Assembly: GCF_004000845.1 (NCBI RefSeq)
Contig: NZ_BIMA01000073.1
Coordinates: 1 to 35,089 of the forward strand
Length of the DNA: 35,089 nt
From: Paenibacillus koleovorans NBRC 103111
GTDB taxonomy: Bacteria > Bacillota > Bacilli > Paenibacillales > NBRC-103111
Direction: 5' to 3'
The number at the start of each line of letters is the position of its first letter. The stretch's first letter is position 1. The notes under the pieces were generated by a model, which was given only the letters and a program-made list of their open reading frames with translations, was not told the DNA's origin and made no database searches. Position numbers and translations under genes: made by a program. Positions 1 through 7,067 of the stretch are shown one piece after another.

Positions 1-171
1 CCCGTACCTGCACCTCGCTCGCCCTCGCTTACTCCCCCCGCGCGGCCCGCCCCGTCGCCCGTACCTGTATCTCGCTCGCCCTCGCTTACGCCCCCCGCGC
101 GGCCCGCCCCGTCGCCCGTACCTGCACCTCGCTCGCCCTTGCTTACGCCCCCCGCGCGGCCTGCCCCGCCA
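1..171. repeat. 57-bp tandem repeat, three visible units
   Basis: Three units start at 1, 58 and 115, each beginning cccgtacctg and differing at only a few positions. The 57-bp period equals 19 codons and keeps the minus-strand mciZ frame open, where a unit reads roughly DGAGRAGGVSEGERGAGTG. The array begins exactly at the window edge, so more copies may lie outside. Differences between units are both silent (GGA/GGC) and amino-acid changing (GGT GCA to GAT ACA, GAG to AAG). Confidence 0.95.
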
Positions 172-281
172 CCCTCACCGCCTCCAGCACCGCTCTCCCG
201 CAACAGCCGGTTCAAATAACGGCGGACTTCCCACCCTTTGCCCACCACGCGAAGCTGGTCTGGCGTCACATACGACTTCAT
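1..281 (-). CDS. mciZ: MciZ-like FtsZ inhibitor with a repeat-coded C-terminal tail (partial)
   Basis: The ATG at 281 is preceded by a GGTGAGGGG-type ribosome binding site. The first 31 codons read MKSYVTPDQLRVVGKGWEVR and then RYLNRLLRESG, which resembles the 40-residue MciZ peptide of B. subtilis (core VLVGKAWEIRAKLKEY as I remember it). MciZ is made in the mother cell under sigma-E and caps FtsZ filaments to block Z-ring formation; in B. subtilis its gene also lies beside nudF. Here the frame does not stop after the core. It runs at least 93 codons to the window edge through a Gly/Ala/Arg/Glu-rich tail made of 19-residue repeats (57-bp tandem units). The stop is outside the window, so total length is unknown. 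The core is recognised from memory, so identity is likely but not certain; whether the tail is translated is unproven. Confidence 0.72.
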   Translation of the reverse strand, partial: MKSYVTPDQLRVVGKGWEVRRYLNRLLRESGAGGGEGGGAGRAGGVSKGERGAGTGDGAGRAGGVSEGERDTGTGDGAGRAGGVSEGERGAGT

Positions 282-311
282 CCCGATTCCCCCTCACCTA
301 TCCGAAAAGTT

Positions 312-320
312 TGCTATAAT
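312..320 (+). promoter_or_regulatory. Extended -10 (TGcTATAAT) ahead of nudF
   Basis: A perfect TATAAT at 315-320 with an upstream TG forms an extended -10 element about 90 nt before nudF. No good TTGACA lies 17 nt upstream, which extended -10 promoters tolerate. It overlaps the divergent mciZ leader. Confidence 0.4.
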
Positions 321-322
321 GA

Positions 323-351
323 CATGTATGTGCGGATGGGACAAGTTATAC
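323..351 (-). promoter_or_regulatory. Candidate sigma-E promoter for mciZ
   Basis: On the minus strand GTATAAC (351-345) is followed after 14 nt by CATACATG (330-323). The sigma-E consensus is about KMATATT-N14-CATACAMT, so the ATA core, the spacing and CATACA all fit. Transcription would start about 35 nt before the mciZ ATG. B. subtilis mciZ is sigma-E dependent, which supports the call. Confidence 0.55.
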
Positions 352-408
352 CGGTCTGTCCGCGTCCATATAGCGAGACATTCCCTTACCGAGGAGCGAA
401 CCTGATCG

Positions 409-957
409 ATGAACAACAAATTCGAAGAGAAAACGATAAAGACCGACCCGATTTTCAAGGGTAAAATCATTTCCCTGCAAGTCGACACCGTGGAGCTGCC
501 GAACGGCAACGTCGCTACGCGCGAAATCGTCAAGCATCCGGGAGCCGTCGCCGTACTGGCGCTATACGAAGACAAAATGATCGTAGTCGAGCAATTCCGC
601 AAGCCGCTCGAGCGCAGCCTCGTCGAAATTCCGGCGGGCAAGCTGGATGCGGGCGAAGAGCTGCAAACGGCGGCGGAGCGCGAGCTCGTGGAGGAGACCG
701 GGTTCACATCCCGCCGGGTCCGCCCGATCTGCTCGTTCTACACGTCGCCCGGCTTCGCCGATGAAATTCTCCACTTGTTCCTCGCCGAGGACCTCCAGGC
801 TGGAGAGGCGCGTCCGGACGAGGACGAGTTCCTGGACCTGGAGTTCCTTACGCTGGAGCAGGCGCAGGCGTATATCGCGGAAGGCCGCATCCGCGACGCC
901 AAGACGATCGCCGCCGTGTATGCTTGGCAAGTGTACCAGTTGACCGGCCGGATCTAG
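409..957 (+). CDS. nudF: ADP-ribose pyrophosphatase (Nudix hydrolase)
   Basis: The 182-residue product hydrolyses ADP-ribose to AMP and ribose 5-phosphate in the cytoplasm, a housekeeping clean-up reaction. A complete Nudix box GX5EX7REUXEEXGU is visible at residues 77-99 (GKLDAGE ... RELVEETGF). The N-terminal half has the beta-strand pattern of the ADPRase subfamily (HPGAVAVLALYEDKMIVVEQ). Length is normal for the family. The ATG follows a GAGGAG about 12 nt upstream, which is a little far. The gene is divergent from mciZ and is followed after 4 nt by the endonuclease Q-family gene, so the two are probably cotranscribed. Confidence 0.93.
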   Translation: MNNKFEEKTIKTDPIFKGKIISLQVDTVELPNGNVATREIVKHPGAVAVLALYEDKMIVVEQFRKPLERSLVEIPAGKLDAGEELQTAAERELVEETGFTSRRVRPICSFYTSPGFADEILHLFLAEDLQAGEARPDEDEFLDLEFLTLEQAQAYIAEGRIRDAKTIAAVYAWQVYQLTGRI

Positions 958-961
958 CCCG

Positions 962-2200
962 ATGAGGCAGACAACCACGCTTCACGTCGAAACCGGGCAC
1001 GAACGGTCGCATCTGCCTACCTACTACGTCGACCTGCACATCCATATCGGCCGGACCGAGAAGGGCAGCCCGGTCAAGATCAGCGGCAGCAAAGACTTGA
1101 CGTTCTACAACATCGCCCGCGAAGCATCGGAGCGCAAAGGCATCGACATCGTCGGCATCATCGACTGCCATTCGCCAGTAGTGCAGGACGAAATTATGGA
1201 TTACTTGCACCGAGGCGAGATGGAGGAGTTCGAAGGAGGCGGCATCCGCTACCGCAACACGACCGTGCTGCTCGGCAGCGAGATCGAGGTGAAGGATCCG
1301 GGCTGCGGCGCCGCCCATCTGCTGGCCTACCTCCCGACGCTCGGCGAGATGCAGCACTTTACCCGCTGGATGTCCCGCGCGATGAAAAACGTTGAGCTGA
1401 GCTCGCAGCGGCTGTATGTGACCGCACGCGAGCTGCAGCGTGAAGTAATCGATCGCGGCGGGCTGCTTATCCCGGCGCATATTTTCACCCCGTACAAAAG
1501 CGTGTACGGGAGCGCGGCACCGCGTATGGAGCAGCTGCTCGACCTCCAGCACATCGCCGCCGTCGAGCTGGGGCTAAGCGCGGACACGGAGATGGCCGGC
1601 TGCTTGTCGGAGCTGGACGGGATTCCGTTCGTCACGAATTCCGACGCCCACTCGCTGCCGAAGATCGGCCGCGAGTACAACCGGCTCACCATGCGGCAGC
1701 CGACGTTCACAGAGCTCGCGCATGCACTCGCAGGTCGCGACGGACGCGGGATCGACGCCAATTATGGGCTCAACCCGCATCTCGGCAAGTATCACCGCAC
1801 CTATTGCGCGTCATGCGAAACCGTGCTCGGCGCCGGCCATCCGCAAGGCGAACGCTGCCCTCTGTGCGGACACGCCAAGTTCGTGCGAGGCGTCATGGAC
1901 CGCATCGTGGACATCGCCGACCGCTTGGAGGCGCCGCCTGTACTAGCCGTCAACAGGCCGCCCTATCACTATCAAGTGCCGCTGGAATTTATCCCGGGCC
2001 TGGGGCCGAAGAAGCTCGCCGCTCTGCTGGACCGCTTCGGCACGGAAATGCATGTGCTGCATAAGGCGGAGCCCGCAGAGCTGGTCACAACAATAGGCGA
2101 GGAGACGGCCGGCTACATCATGCAGGCGCGACGGGGCGAGCTGGCTATCGATGCCGGCGGCGGCGGACGGTACGGCAAAGTCGCGACGTCGTCCCGCTAA
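962..2200 (+). CDS. Endonuclease Q-family protein (PHP domain, zinc finger, helix-hairpin-helix)
   Basis: This 412-residue protein has the layout of the EndoQ/TIGR00375 family. A PHP metallo-phosphoesterase domain carries YYVDLHIHIG (His26, His28) and NSDAHSLPKIGRE (around 226-238). A CxxC...CxxC zinc finger follows (Cys282, 285, 299, 302), and then a helix-hairpin-helix segment FIPGLGPKKLAALLDRFG (343-360). EndoQ enzymes nick DNA 5' of deaminated bases such as hypoxanthine and uracil, so a DNA-repair role is likely. The ATG at 962 lies 4 nt after the nudF stop without a clear ribosome binding site, consistent with translational coupling. In B. subtilis I believe the related gene near nudF is yqxK; I am not certain of that symbol. 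Confidence 0.88.
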   Translation: MRQTTTLHVETGHERSHLPTYYVDLHIHIGRTEKGSPVKISGSKDLTFYNIAREASERKGIDIVGIIDCHSPVVQDEIMDYLHRGEMEEFEGGGIRYRNTTVLLGSEIEVKDPGCGAAHLLAYLPTLGEMQHFTRWMSRAMKNVELSSQRLYVTARELQREVIDRGGLLIPAHIFTPYKSVYGSAAPRMEQLLDLQHIAAVELGLSADTEMAGCLSELDGIPFVTNSDAHSLPKIGREYNRLTMRQPTFTELAHALAGRDGRGIDANYGLNPHLGKYHRTYCASCETVLGAGHPQGERCPLCGHAKFVRGVMDRIVDIADRLEAPPVLAVNRPPYHYQVPLEFIPGLGPKKLAALLDRFGTEMHVLHKAEPAELVTTIGEETAGYIMQARRGELAIDAGGGGRYGKVATSSR

Positions 2201-2233
2201 ATGTTGCACCAATTCGATTCTTCATCTTCTGCG

Positions 2234-2262
2234 TCATAGTTTCTCCGCTAGATTCATATACT
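2234..2262 (+). promoter_or_regulatory. Candidate sigma-E promoter for spoIIM
   Basis: TCATAGT (2234-2240), exactly 14 nt of spacer and CATATACT (2255-2262) match KMATATT-N14-CATACAMT with one mismatch in each element. It lies about 55 nt before the spoIIM ATG. spoIIM is a sigma-E gene in B. subtilis. Confidence 0.65.
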
Positions 2263-2315
2263 TGGTCGAAGAGAGTCGGACAAGTATCGTCTGATGCAGG
2301 AGGAGGAACCGAACG

Positions 2316-2957
2316 ATGAGCTGGAACAATCGGATGCGGTCGGACTTGAGGGAGCATTTGTCGCTGTATGTGTTCGTTGCGGTTCTGCTGGTTATGGGCA
2401 TCGTATTCGGCGCTTTGATGGTGAACGCCTTGTCGGCGGAGCAGAAGGAGGAGCTGGGCCGCCATTTGGGCAGCTTCGTGCAGATGATCGATCAGGGTGC
2501 GGAAATCGGGGGCAAAGCCTCGCTGCAAGCCACGTTTCTCATACACTTGAAATGGCTGCTGCTTATCTGGCTGCTGGGGCTGTCGATCATCGGGCTGCCG
2601 TTTATCTTTTTGCTTGATTTTCTGAAAGGGGTGCTGCTCGGGTTTTCCGTCGGCGTCCTGGTGGGCGAAATGTCGTGGAAAGGGATGCTGTTCGCGCTCG
2701 TTTCGGTGGCGCCTCAGAATATGATCATTATTCCGGCGCTTATGATTTGCAGCGTATCGGCCGTTTCGTTTTCGCTCTACTTGATCAAAAATCGATTTTT
2801 GCAAAAAAAAGGAGCGCTGTATCCGCCCTTCGTGCGCTTTTCCTCGGTTACGCTCAGTATGATCGTGCTTCTGTTCGGAGTCTCGCTATTCGAGGCGTAT
2901 TTGTCCCCGTCGCTTATGCAGTGGGTGACTCCGATGCTGACCGCTCTTGCGGAATAG
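2316..2957 (+). CDS. spoIIM: Stage II sporulation protein M
   Basis: The 213-residue membrane protein is part of the SpoIID-SpoIIM-SpoIIP machine that remodels septal peptidoglycan and drives engulfment of the forespore. Several hydrophobic segments are evident: about residues 18-38, 72-95 (LKWLLLIWLLGLSIIGLPFIF), 100-115, 120-155 and 175-195. Length matches the family. The ATG at 2316 is preceded by GGAGGAGG with good spacing. It sits between the EndoQ gene and fur as in Bacillus, with its own sigma-E-like promoter in the 115-nt gap upstream. Confidence 0.93.
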   Translation: MSWNNRMRSDLREHLSLYVFVAVLLVMGIVFGALMVNALSAEQKEELGRHLGSFVQMIDQGAEIGGKASLQATFLIHLKWLLLIWLLGLSIIGLPFIFLLDFLKGVLLGFSVGVLVGEMSWKGMLFALVSVAPQNMIIIPALMICSVSAVSFSLYLIKNRFLQKKGALYPPFVRFSSVTLSMIVLLFGVSLFEAYLSPSLMQWVTPMLTALAE

Positions 2958-2975
2958 GCCAAATCCTCCTATAAT
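2947..2975 (+). promoter_or_regulatory. Candidate sigma-A promoter for fur
   Basis: TTGCGG (2947-2952), 17 nt of spacer and a perfect TATAAT (2970-2975). The -35 overlaps the last codons of spoIIM. The start site would lie about 40 nt before the fur ATG. Confidence 0.45.
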
Positions 2976-3020
2976 GTAAGCATGCGCAACTACGGCGACA
3001 ATGCTCTAGGGGGGAAGAGT

Positions 3021-3500
3021 ATGGAAGCACGAATCGACAAGATCAAGCAACAGCTCCAGTCGCAGGGCTACAAGCTGACACCCCAGCGCGAAGCAACCGT
3101 TCGCGTCTTGCTTGAGAATGAGGAAGACCACTTGAGTGCGGAAGACGTGTTCATGCTCGTCAAGGACAAGGCGCCGGAGATCGGCCTGGCCACGGTGTAT
3201 CGGACGCTTGAACTGCTGAGCGAGCTGCATGTCGTGGAGAAGATGAATTTCGGCGACGGGGTAGCGCGCTACGACCTGCGGAACGAGGGAACGCATCACC
3301 ACCATCACCATCTGATCTGCGTCAAATGCGGGGCGGTCGATGAGATTATGGAGGATTGGCTGACTTCGCTTGAAGAGCGATTGGCACGGGAATACAATTT
3401 CAAGGTGCACGACCATCGGCTCGACTTTCAAGGGATTTGTTATCGCTGCAATGAGAAAGCCGCTCGCGAGGCCGGCGAATCCAACGGTGGAACCGAATAA
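3021..3500 (+). CDS. fur: Ferric uptake regulator Fur
   Basis: The 159-residue product is the iron-responsive repressor of the Fur family. The N-terminal winged helix is very close to Bacillus Fur (YKLTPQREATVRVLLENEED, then EIGLATVYRTLELL). The dimerisation domain has the metal-binding His-rich stretch and two CxxC pairs (Cys100/103 and Cys140/143). I chose the ATG at 3021 because AGGGGGGAAG lies just upstream and the protein then starts at the family's usual place; an in-frame ATG at 2982 would add 13 residues before this Met and sits at the promoter. A natural run of six histidines occurs at residues 92-97. A hairpin follows the stop. Confidence 0.95.
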   Translation: MEARIDKIKQQLQSQGYKLTPQREATVRVLLENEEDHLSAEDVFMLVKDKAPEIGLATVYRTLELLSELHVVEKMNFGDGVARYDLRNEGTHHHHHHLICVKCGAVDEIMEDWLTSLEERLAREYNFKVHDHRLDFQGICYRCNEKAAREAGESNGGTE

Positions 3501-3513
3501 GCAGCCCATCAAG

Positions 3514-3553
3514 CAAGAAGCCCGGCATGCCAACTGGCAGCCAGGGCTTCTTG
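3514..3553. terminator. Hairpin between convergent fur and the deacetylase-fold gene
   Basis: CAAGAAGCCC (3514-3523) and GGGCTTCTTG (3544-3553) form a perfect 10-bp stem around a 20-nt loop. Neither side has a clear T-run, so it is a weak or Rho-assisted terminator at best, placed where two genes converge. Confidence 0.45.
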
Positions 3554-3557
3554 TGCA

Positions 3558-5324
3558 TTAGACGGGGGAAACAGGCACATGATCGTTATCGTTAGCCGGA
3601 GCAGCGGCGTTCAGCGCCTGCAGCGAAATCTCGGTATCGCCTGCGGGCAGATCGAGCGTGAGCTCCACTAGCGTATGACCGAATCGGCGGACTTGACGAA
3701 CGGAACCTACGGTTGGAAGCTCCGCAACAGGAGCATTCAGCAACAGGGTGACGGATGCGAGCGCGCCATCGCTGGTCAGGACAAGCTTCCCGGTTTCCGG
3801 GCGGACCGATACGCCTCTGCGGGCATCGAGCCATTCCTGGATTTGACGGCTGGTCCACCAGTCCAACCCTTGGCTGCGCCCGTAGTCGACAAGCTCGAGC
3901 AGCGCCGGCTTCACTTCGGGGCTTCGTTCAATCAGCGTAGGGTGGAACAGGAAATGGGCCACTCCATACACCTCGCGCGAACGTTTCAGGATCGATCGGG
4001 CTTCGTTCATCGTGCAGCGGAGAGGGAAAGGCGGGTCCCAGGCCAGAGTAAGCATGCTGTAGAGCGGGAACAGGCGGTTTCGCCCGGCGCCTCCTTCGGC
4101 GACCGGTCGGAACGGGTGACAGGTGCCGCATAGGAAGCCTTTGTTGCCTTGTTTCGTCCCGCCTCTGGATTGCTCGACCCGGATGCCGGCGCGTTCGCAC
4201 CATTCGTAAAATTCCGAGTACCCTTCCCAGCGCAAAAAATGGTTTTTGTTCGTAAGGATCGGATCGGGAATTGCGATGGTTTGTCTGATCGTGTCCAACT
4301 GGGCGACGAATTCCGCTTCCTCCCAGCAGCCGCCTTGCGATTCCAGCGCATTGTAATGGAAGGCGGGTTCATGGCCTTCACTCTCGATCCGGGACATGAT
4401 CGTGCGATCGTAGCCCGGCGCAATAATGCACCATGTGGATCGGACCTTGGCCTCGGCCAAACTATCCAGCATCAGCTGAGCGGCGGTCGGGAAATTGCCG
4501 TCGGTATCGTGCGAAATATGGCCGATACCGGGGAGCCCGCCCGGCCAGAACCAGACCTGCGCCAGCGGCAGGCGAAGCCGTTCATGGCAGGAGTAGAGCA
4601 GATGCCCGAGTACGATTCGGAACTCATCCAAGATCGGGTGCAGGAAAAAAGGCGTCTCCTCGCCGTCCGCGCAGCCTCGATCCTGGGTCCAGTCGAGCAG
4701 GCAGGCATCGTCCGTCTTCAAGACGTGATCGTTGATCAGCGCTGAGCCGTCTGGGGAAGGCAAGCCGTCTTTCCAAACCGGAAGCCCCTGCTGCAGAAGG
4801 ATGAATGTTCTTGGAAGATCTACGCACAAGCAGGCCGCCAAGCCGGATTGAACAGGCCGGAGCGTGTAGGCGGGATAGGAGCTGCCGGTTGCATGCGGAA
4901 GCAGAAGCTCCCCATAGACGGTGGGACAATCGCGCGGCTCGACAAGCCTCCCCCCGAAGAAGCGGAAGGAGCTGTGCAAGCCTTCGGCAACCGGGGCGTC
5001 GCCCCAGTCGATACGGCCTTCTTGCACCTTGGACAAGGAGACGACGCCGAGAACGGCGTCCAGACCGAAAGTGTCGCCTATAGTCAAGATGCCGTTCCCA
5101 GCTTCGCAATACGCTCGGATGGCTGCAATTGCCTGCGTTCCATTGTCCAGTGTCAGGACGATCGTCAGTCCCGGAGGAAGGCGGCGGAGCCAGGACTCCG
5201 TGCTGTAGACAGTATGTGAGAAGCCTAACTGATGCAGAAGCTCCATAAAATAATGGCCGTAGTGTGGACTTCCTTGCTCCCACGCCTGGAAAGCCTTGTG
5301 TTCGTCCCAAATGACATGAATCAT
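3558..5324 (-). CDS. Two-domain protein: glutamine-amidotransferase-like N-terminus and polysaccharide-deacetylase-like domain
   Basis: The 588-residue protein has no signal peptide and is probably cytoplasmic. Residues 1 to about 240 resemble a class I amidotransferase-like or ThuA-like Rossmann fold (NGTQAIAAIRAYCEAGNGIL). Residues 255-480 look like a divergent NodB/polysaccharide deacetylase barrel, with HISHDTDGN (Asp-containing metal motif, 269-277), HEPAFHYN (His318, His323) and FLFHPTLIE (His461). A C-terminal beta-rich segment follows. The substrate is unknown. The ATG has an AGGGAG site. It has its own TTGACA/TATGAT promoter with two operator-like sites and is separated from the upstream regulator gene by a terminator. 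The fold assignment is by motif only. Confidence 0.65.
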   Translation of the reverse strand: MIHVIWDEHKAFQAWEQGSPHYGHYFMELLHQLGFSHTVYSTESWLRRLPPGLTIVLTLDNGTQAIAAIRAYCEAGNGILTIGDTFGLDAVLGVVSLSKVQEGRIDWGDAPVAEGLHSSFRFFGGRLVEPRDCPTVYGELLLPHATGSSYPAYTLRPVQSGLAACLCVDLPRTFILLQQGLPVWKDGLPSPDGSALINDHVLKTDDACLLDWTQDRGCADGEETPFFLHPILDEFRIVLGHLLYSCHERLRLPLAQVWFWPGGLPGIGHISHDTDGNFPTAAQLMLDSLAEAKVRSTWCIIAPGYDRTIMSRIESEGHEPAFHYNALESQGGCWEEAEFVAQLDTIRQTIAIPDPILTNKNHFLRWEGYSEFYEWCERAGIRVEQSRGGTKQGNKGFLCGTCHPFRPVAEGGAGRNRLFPLYSMLTLAWDPPFPLRCTMNEARSILKRSREVYGVAHFLFHPTLIERSPEVKPALLELVDYGRSQGLDWWTSRQIQEWLDARRGVSVRPETGKLVLTSDGALASVTLLLNAPVAELPTVGSVRQVRRFGHTLVELTLDLPAGDTEISLQALNAAAPANDNDHVPVSPV

Positions 5325-5361
5325 ACAATCTCCCTCTTCCCTGTAAAATGTTTCTCTCTAG

Positions 5362-5406
5362 TGATAACATAATGATTATAAGTAAATGATAAGATAATAA
5401 CATCAT
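5362..5406. promoter_or_regulatory. Two operator-like AT-rich sites
   Basis: TGATAACATAATGATTAT (5362-5379) and AAATGATAAGATAATAAC (5384-5401) lie just after and over the -10 of the promoter for the 5324 gene. The second shares the 11-mer AAGATAATAAC with the site at 13491-13508 and its reverse at 13392-13409. The position is ideal for repression, probably by the neighbouring GntR-type regulator. Confidence 0.5.
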
Positions 5407-5430
5407 AAAATCGCCAAGTTCGTTTGTCAA
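5402..5430 (-). promoter_or_regulatory. Sigma-A promoter for the deacetylase-fold gene
   Basis: On the minus strand a perfect TTGACA (5430-5425), 17 nt of spacer and TATGAT (5407-5402). The -10 overlaps an operator-like site. Confidence 0.62.
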
Positions 5431-5465
5431 TCCATCACTTACGCGGGGCATGGGGCGAGCCGGGC

Positions 5466-5494
5466 AAACAAAAACGCTCATGCGGGCATGAGCG
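5466..5494 (-). terminator. Intrinsic terminator of the GntR-SBP regulator gene
   Basis: CGCTCATG and CATGAGCG (5475-5482 and 5487-5494) form a perfect 8-bp stem with a 4-nt loop. Read on the minus strand it is followed by TTTTTG, 24 nt after the regulator's stop codon. Confidence 0.8.
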
Positions 5495-5517
5495 CGAAAT
5501 GCATTCGTCTCTATTCG

Positions 5518-6918
5518 TCAAGGCGAAACTGTCTTATGAAACGCCTGCAGCTTGGCATACACATTCTCGACAGGCTCCACATGAGCCCACATTAGCGCCA
5601 GCTCTTGGTCGAGGGCCGCCAGCTCCTCGTAGCTCATCCCCAGGTCGCTGAGCAGCTTCATATGCGGCGTAAGCTCCTCGAACAAATAATAGGCCGAGCC
5701 AAGCACGGGACTATGGTCGTTTTTGCGGGAGGCTGCGATCGTGCTTCTGGCCGGAATGGAGCAGCTGTTCAGCTTGATGAACGCTTGCATCGAATCGGAC
5801 AACACGTAGTCGATAAACGTATAGGCGGCTTCCGGAACCGTACAGGACGAGCTAATGCCGATTCCGGAGGCGAGGCCGTAAGCGGCTTCCTTGCTGACCC
5901 CCGGGAACTTCGCGATCTCCCAATCGAAATCGACATCCTTGAAGCGTTCGGTAAACATATAGGAGGTCAACACCATCGCTACTTTTTCCCTTAAGAACAT
6001 CTCGTCTCCGAGCGCGGCCAGGCCGGTGGAATAAATCGGAGAAACCTGATGCTTGTACATAAGGTCCACCGTAAACTGGAGCGCTTCCGTCGTCCGTGTG
6101 TCAGGCTTGCCGTGCTCCTCCCGGCCGAAGCTCCCCCCGTTCTGGAGGACGAACAGCGGCCAACGATTCAACCCGGTGGCGAAGCCGAAGCCGAAGCGGT
6201 CGGTCGACTGGTCGGTCCGTTCGGTCAGCGACTTGGCGGCTTCGAGCAATTCGTCCCAGTTCCAAGAGCTGTTCGGCTCCGCAAGTCCTTTTCTACGGAA
6301 CAAGCTTTTGTTATAAGCCAGTACGACGGGGGAGAAGGTGATCGGTGCGGCGTACCACTCCTCCCCAGCTTTATAAGCAGATGCCAATTTTCCGTAAATG
6401 TCGCCGGGCAGCGCATGCCGGATCGGCTGAAGAAACGATTGCAGGCCAAGACTCTGCATATAGAGGAAGTAGTTGTCCCCGATACCGATTAAGTCAGGCT
6501 TTACTCGGCCGACAAACAGCCCATCTGCGGAGGTGGAATTAATCACGCTTCGCGACACCTGCGTAATTTCGACTTTTACATGCTTGTGGACTTTATTGAA
6601 CCGTTCGACCACTTCTGAGATAACCGGGTATTCCACCGATGGCATCAGCCAGAACAACTGCAAGACGGTGCACTGATTCTCCACTTCCCTCACGACGCTG
6701 CCCTTCCCCTTGAGCGTATGAATCAGCCCTTCGTCGGCCAGAGTAGCCAACACTTTGCGCACCGAAGGCTTGCTCAATTGATAGCGATCGATCAGTACCC
6801 GCTCAGGGGGAATATATTCGCCGGGCACCCATTCGCCGGAAATGATTTGCGACCGCAGATGCGTCAGCATCGCCGCGTACCTCTCGCGAAAAGTCATTCT
6901 GCTGATTTCGTTGGACAA
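5518..6918 (-). CDS. GntR-type winged helix fused to a solute-binding-protein domain (transcriptional regulator)
   Basis: In the 466-residue protein, residues 12-78 are a GntR-family winged helix (LRSQIISGEWVPGEYIPPER, then KPSVRKVLATLADEGLIHTL). Residues 84-466 are a family 1 extracellular solute-binding-protein domain of the kind usually secreted with ABC transporters (VLQLFWLMPSVEYPVISEVV; later FGFGFATGLNRWPLFVLQNG). There is no signal peptide or lipobox, so the binding domain is inside the cell and should be the ligand sensor. The start is TTG at 6918, supported by a perfect AGGAGG 8 nt upstream. It likely controls this island through the AATAAC-type sites, including one upstream of itself at 6992-7009. 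The ligand is probably a sugar or oligosaccharide (inference). Confidence 0.85.
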   Translation of the reverse strand: MSNEISRMTFRERYAAMLTHLRSQIISGEWVPGEYIPPERVLIDRYQLSKPSVRKVLATLADEGLIHTLKGKGSVVREVENQCTVLQLFWLMPSVEYPVISEVVERFNKVHKHVKVEITQVSRSVINSTSADGLFVGRVKPDLIGIGDNYFLYMQSLGLQSFLQPIRHALPGDIYGKLASAYKAGEEWYAAPITFSPVVLAYNKSLFRRKGLAEPNSSWNWDELLEAAKSLTERTDQSTDRFGFGFATGLNRWPLFVLQNGGSFGREEHGKPDTRTTEALQFTVDLMYKHQVSPIYSTGLAALGDEMFLREKVAMVLTSYMFTERFKDVDFDWEIAKFPGVSKEAAYGLASGIGISSSCTVPEAAYTFIDYVLSDSMQAFIKLNSCSIPARSTIAASRKNDHSPVLGSAYYLFEELTPHMKLLSDLGMSYEELAALDQELALMWAHVEPVENVYAKLQAFHKTVSP

Positions 6919-6991
6919 CTGCAGAACCTCCTACGTCGATAGACCTCTCCTACCGAACGGCGATAAGGAGGCATTATCTGGAACTCAACTT

Positions 6992-7009
6992 GTTATTATT
7001 ATGGTAATC
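6992..7009. promoter_or_regulatory. Operator-like site upstream of the regulator gene
   Basis: On the minus strand this reads GATTACCATAATAATAAC, ending in the same AATAAC as the other island sites. It suggests autoregulation. The left half is divergent, so this is the weakest member of the set. No strong promoter is evident here; TTGAGT at 6988-6983 with TATCGC 17 nt on is a poor candidate. Confidence 0.3.
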
Positions 7010-7067
7010 CATGCTTGTACGAATAGCAATAGCTGCCGAGCGGAACATGCGAGCTCGTGCATTCCAT

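Noticed and set aside
1-171. CRISPR array
   Set aside because: The units are directly adjacent without variable spacers and keep a reading frame.
3294-3311. Engineered His tag in fur
   Set aside because: It lies in the conserved His-rich metal loop of Fur, followed by the normal LICVKCG, so it is natural.
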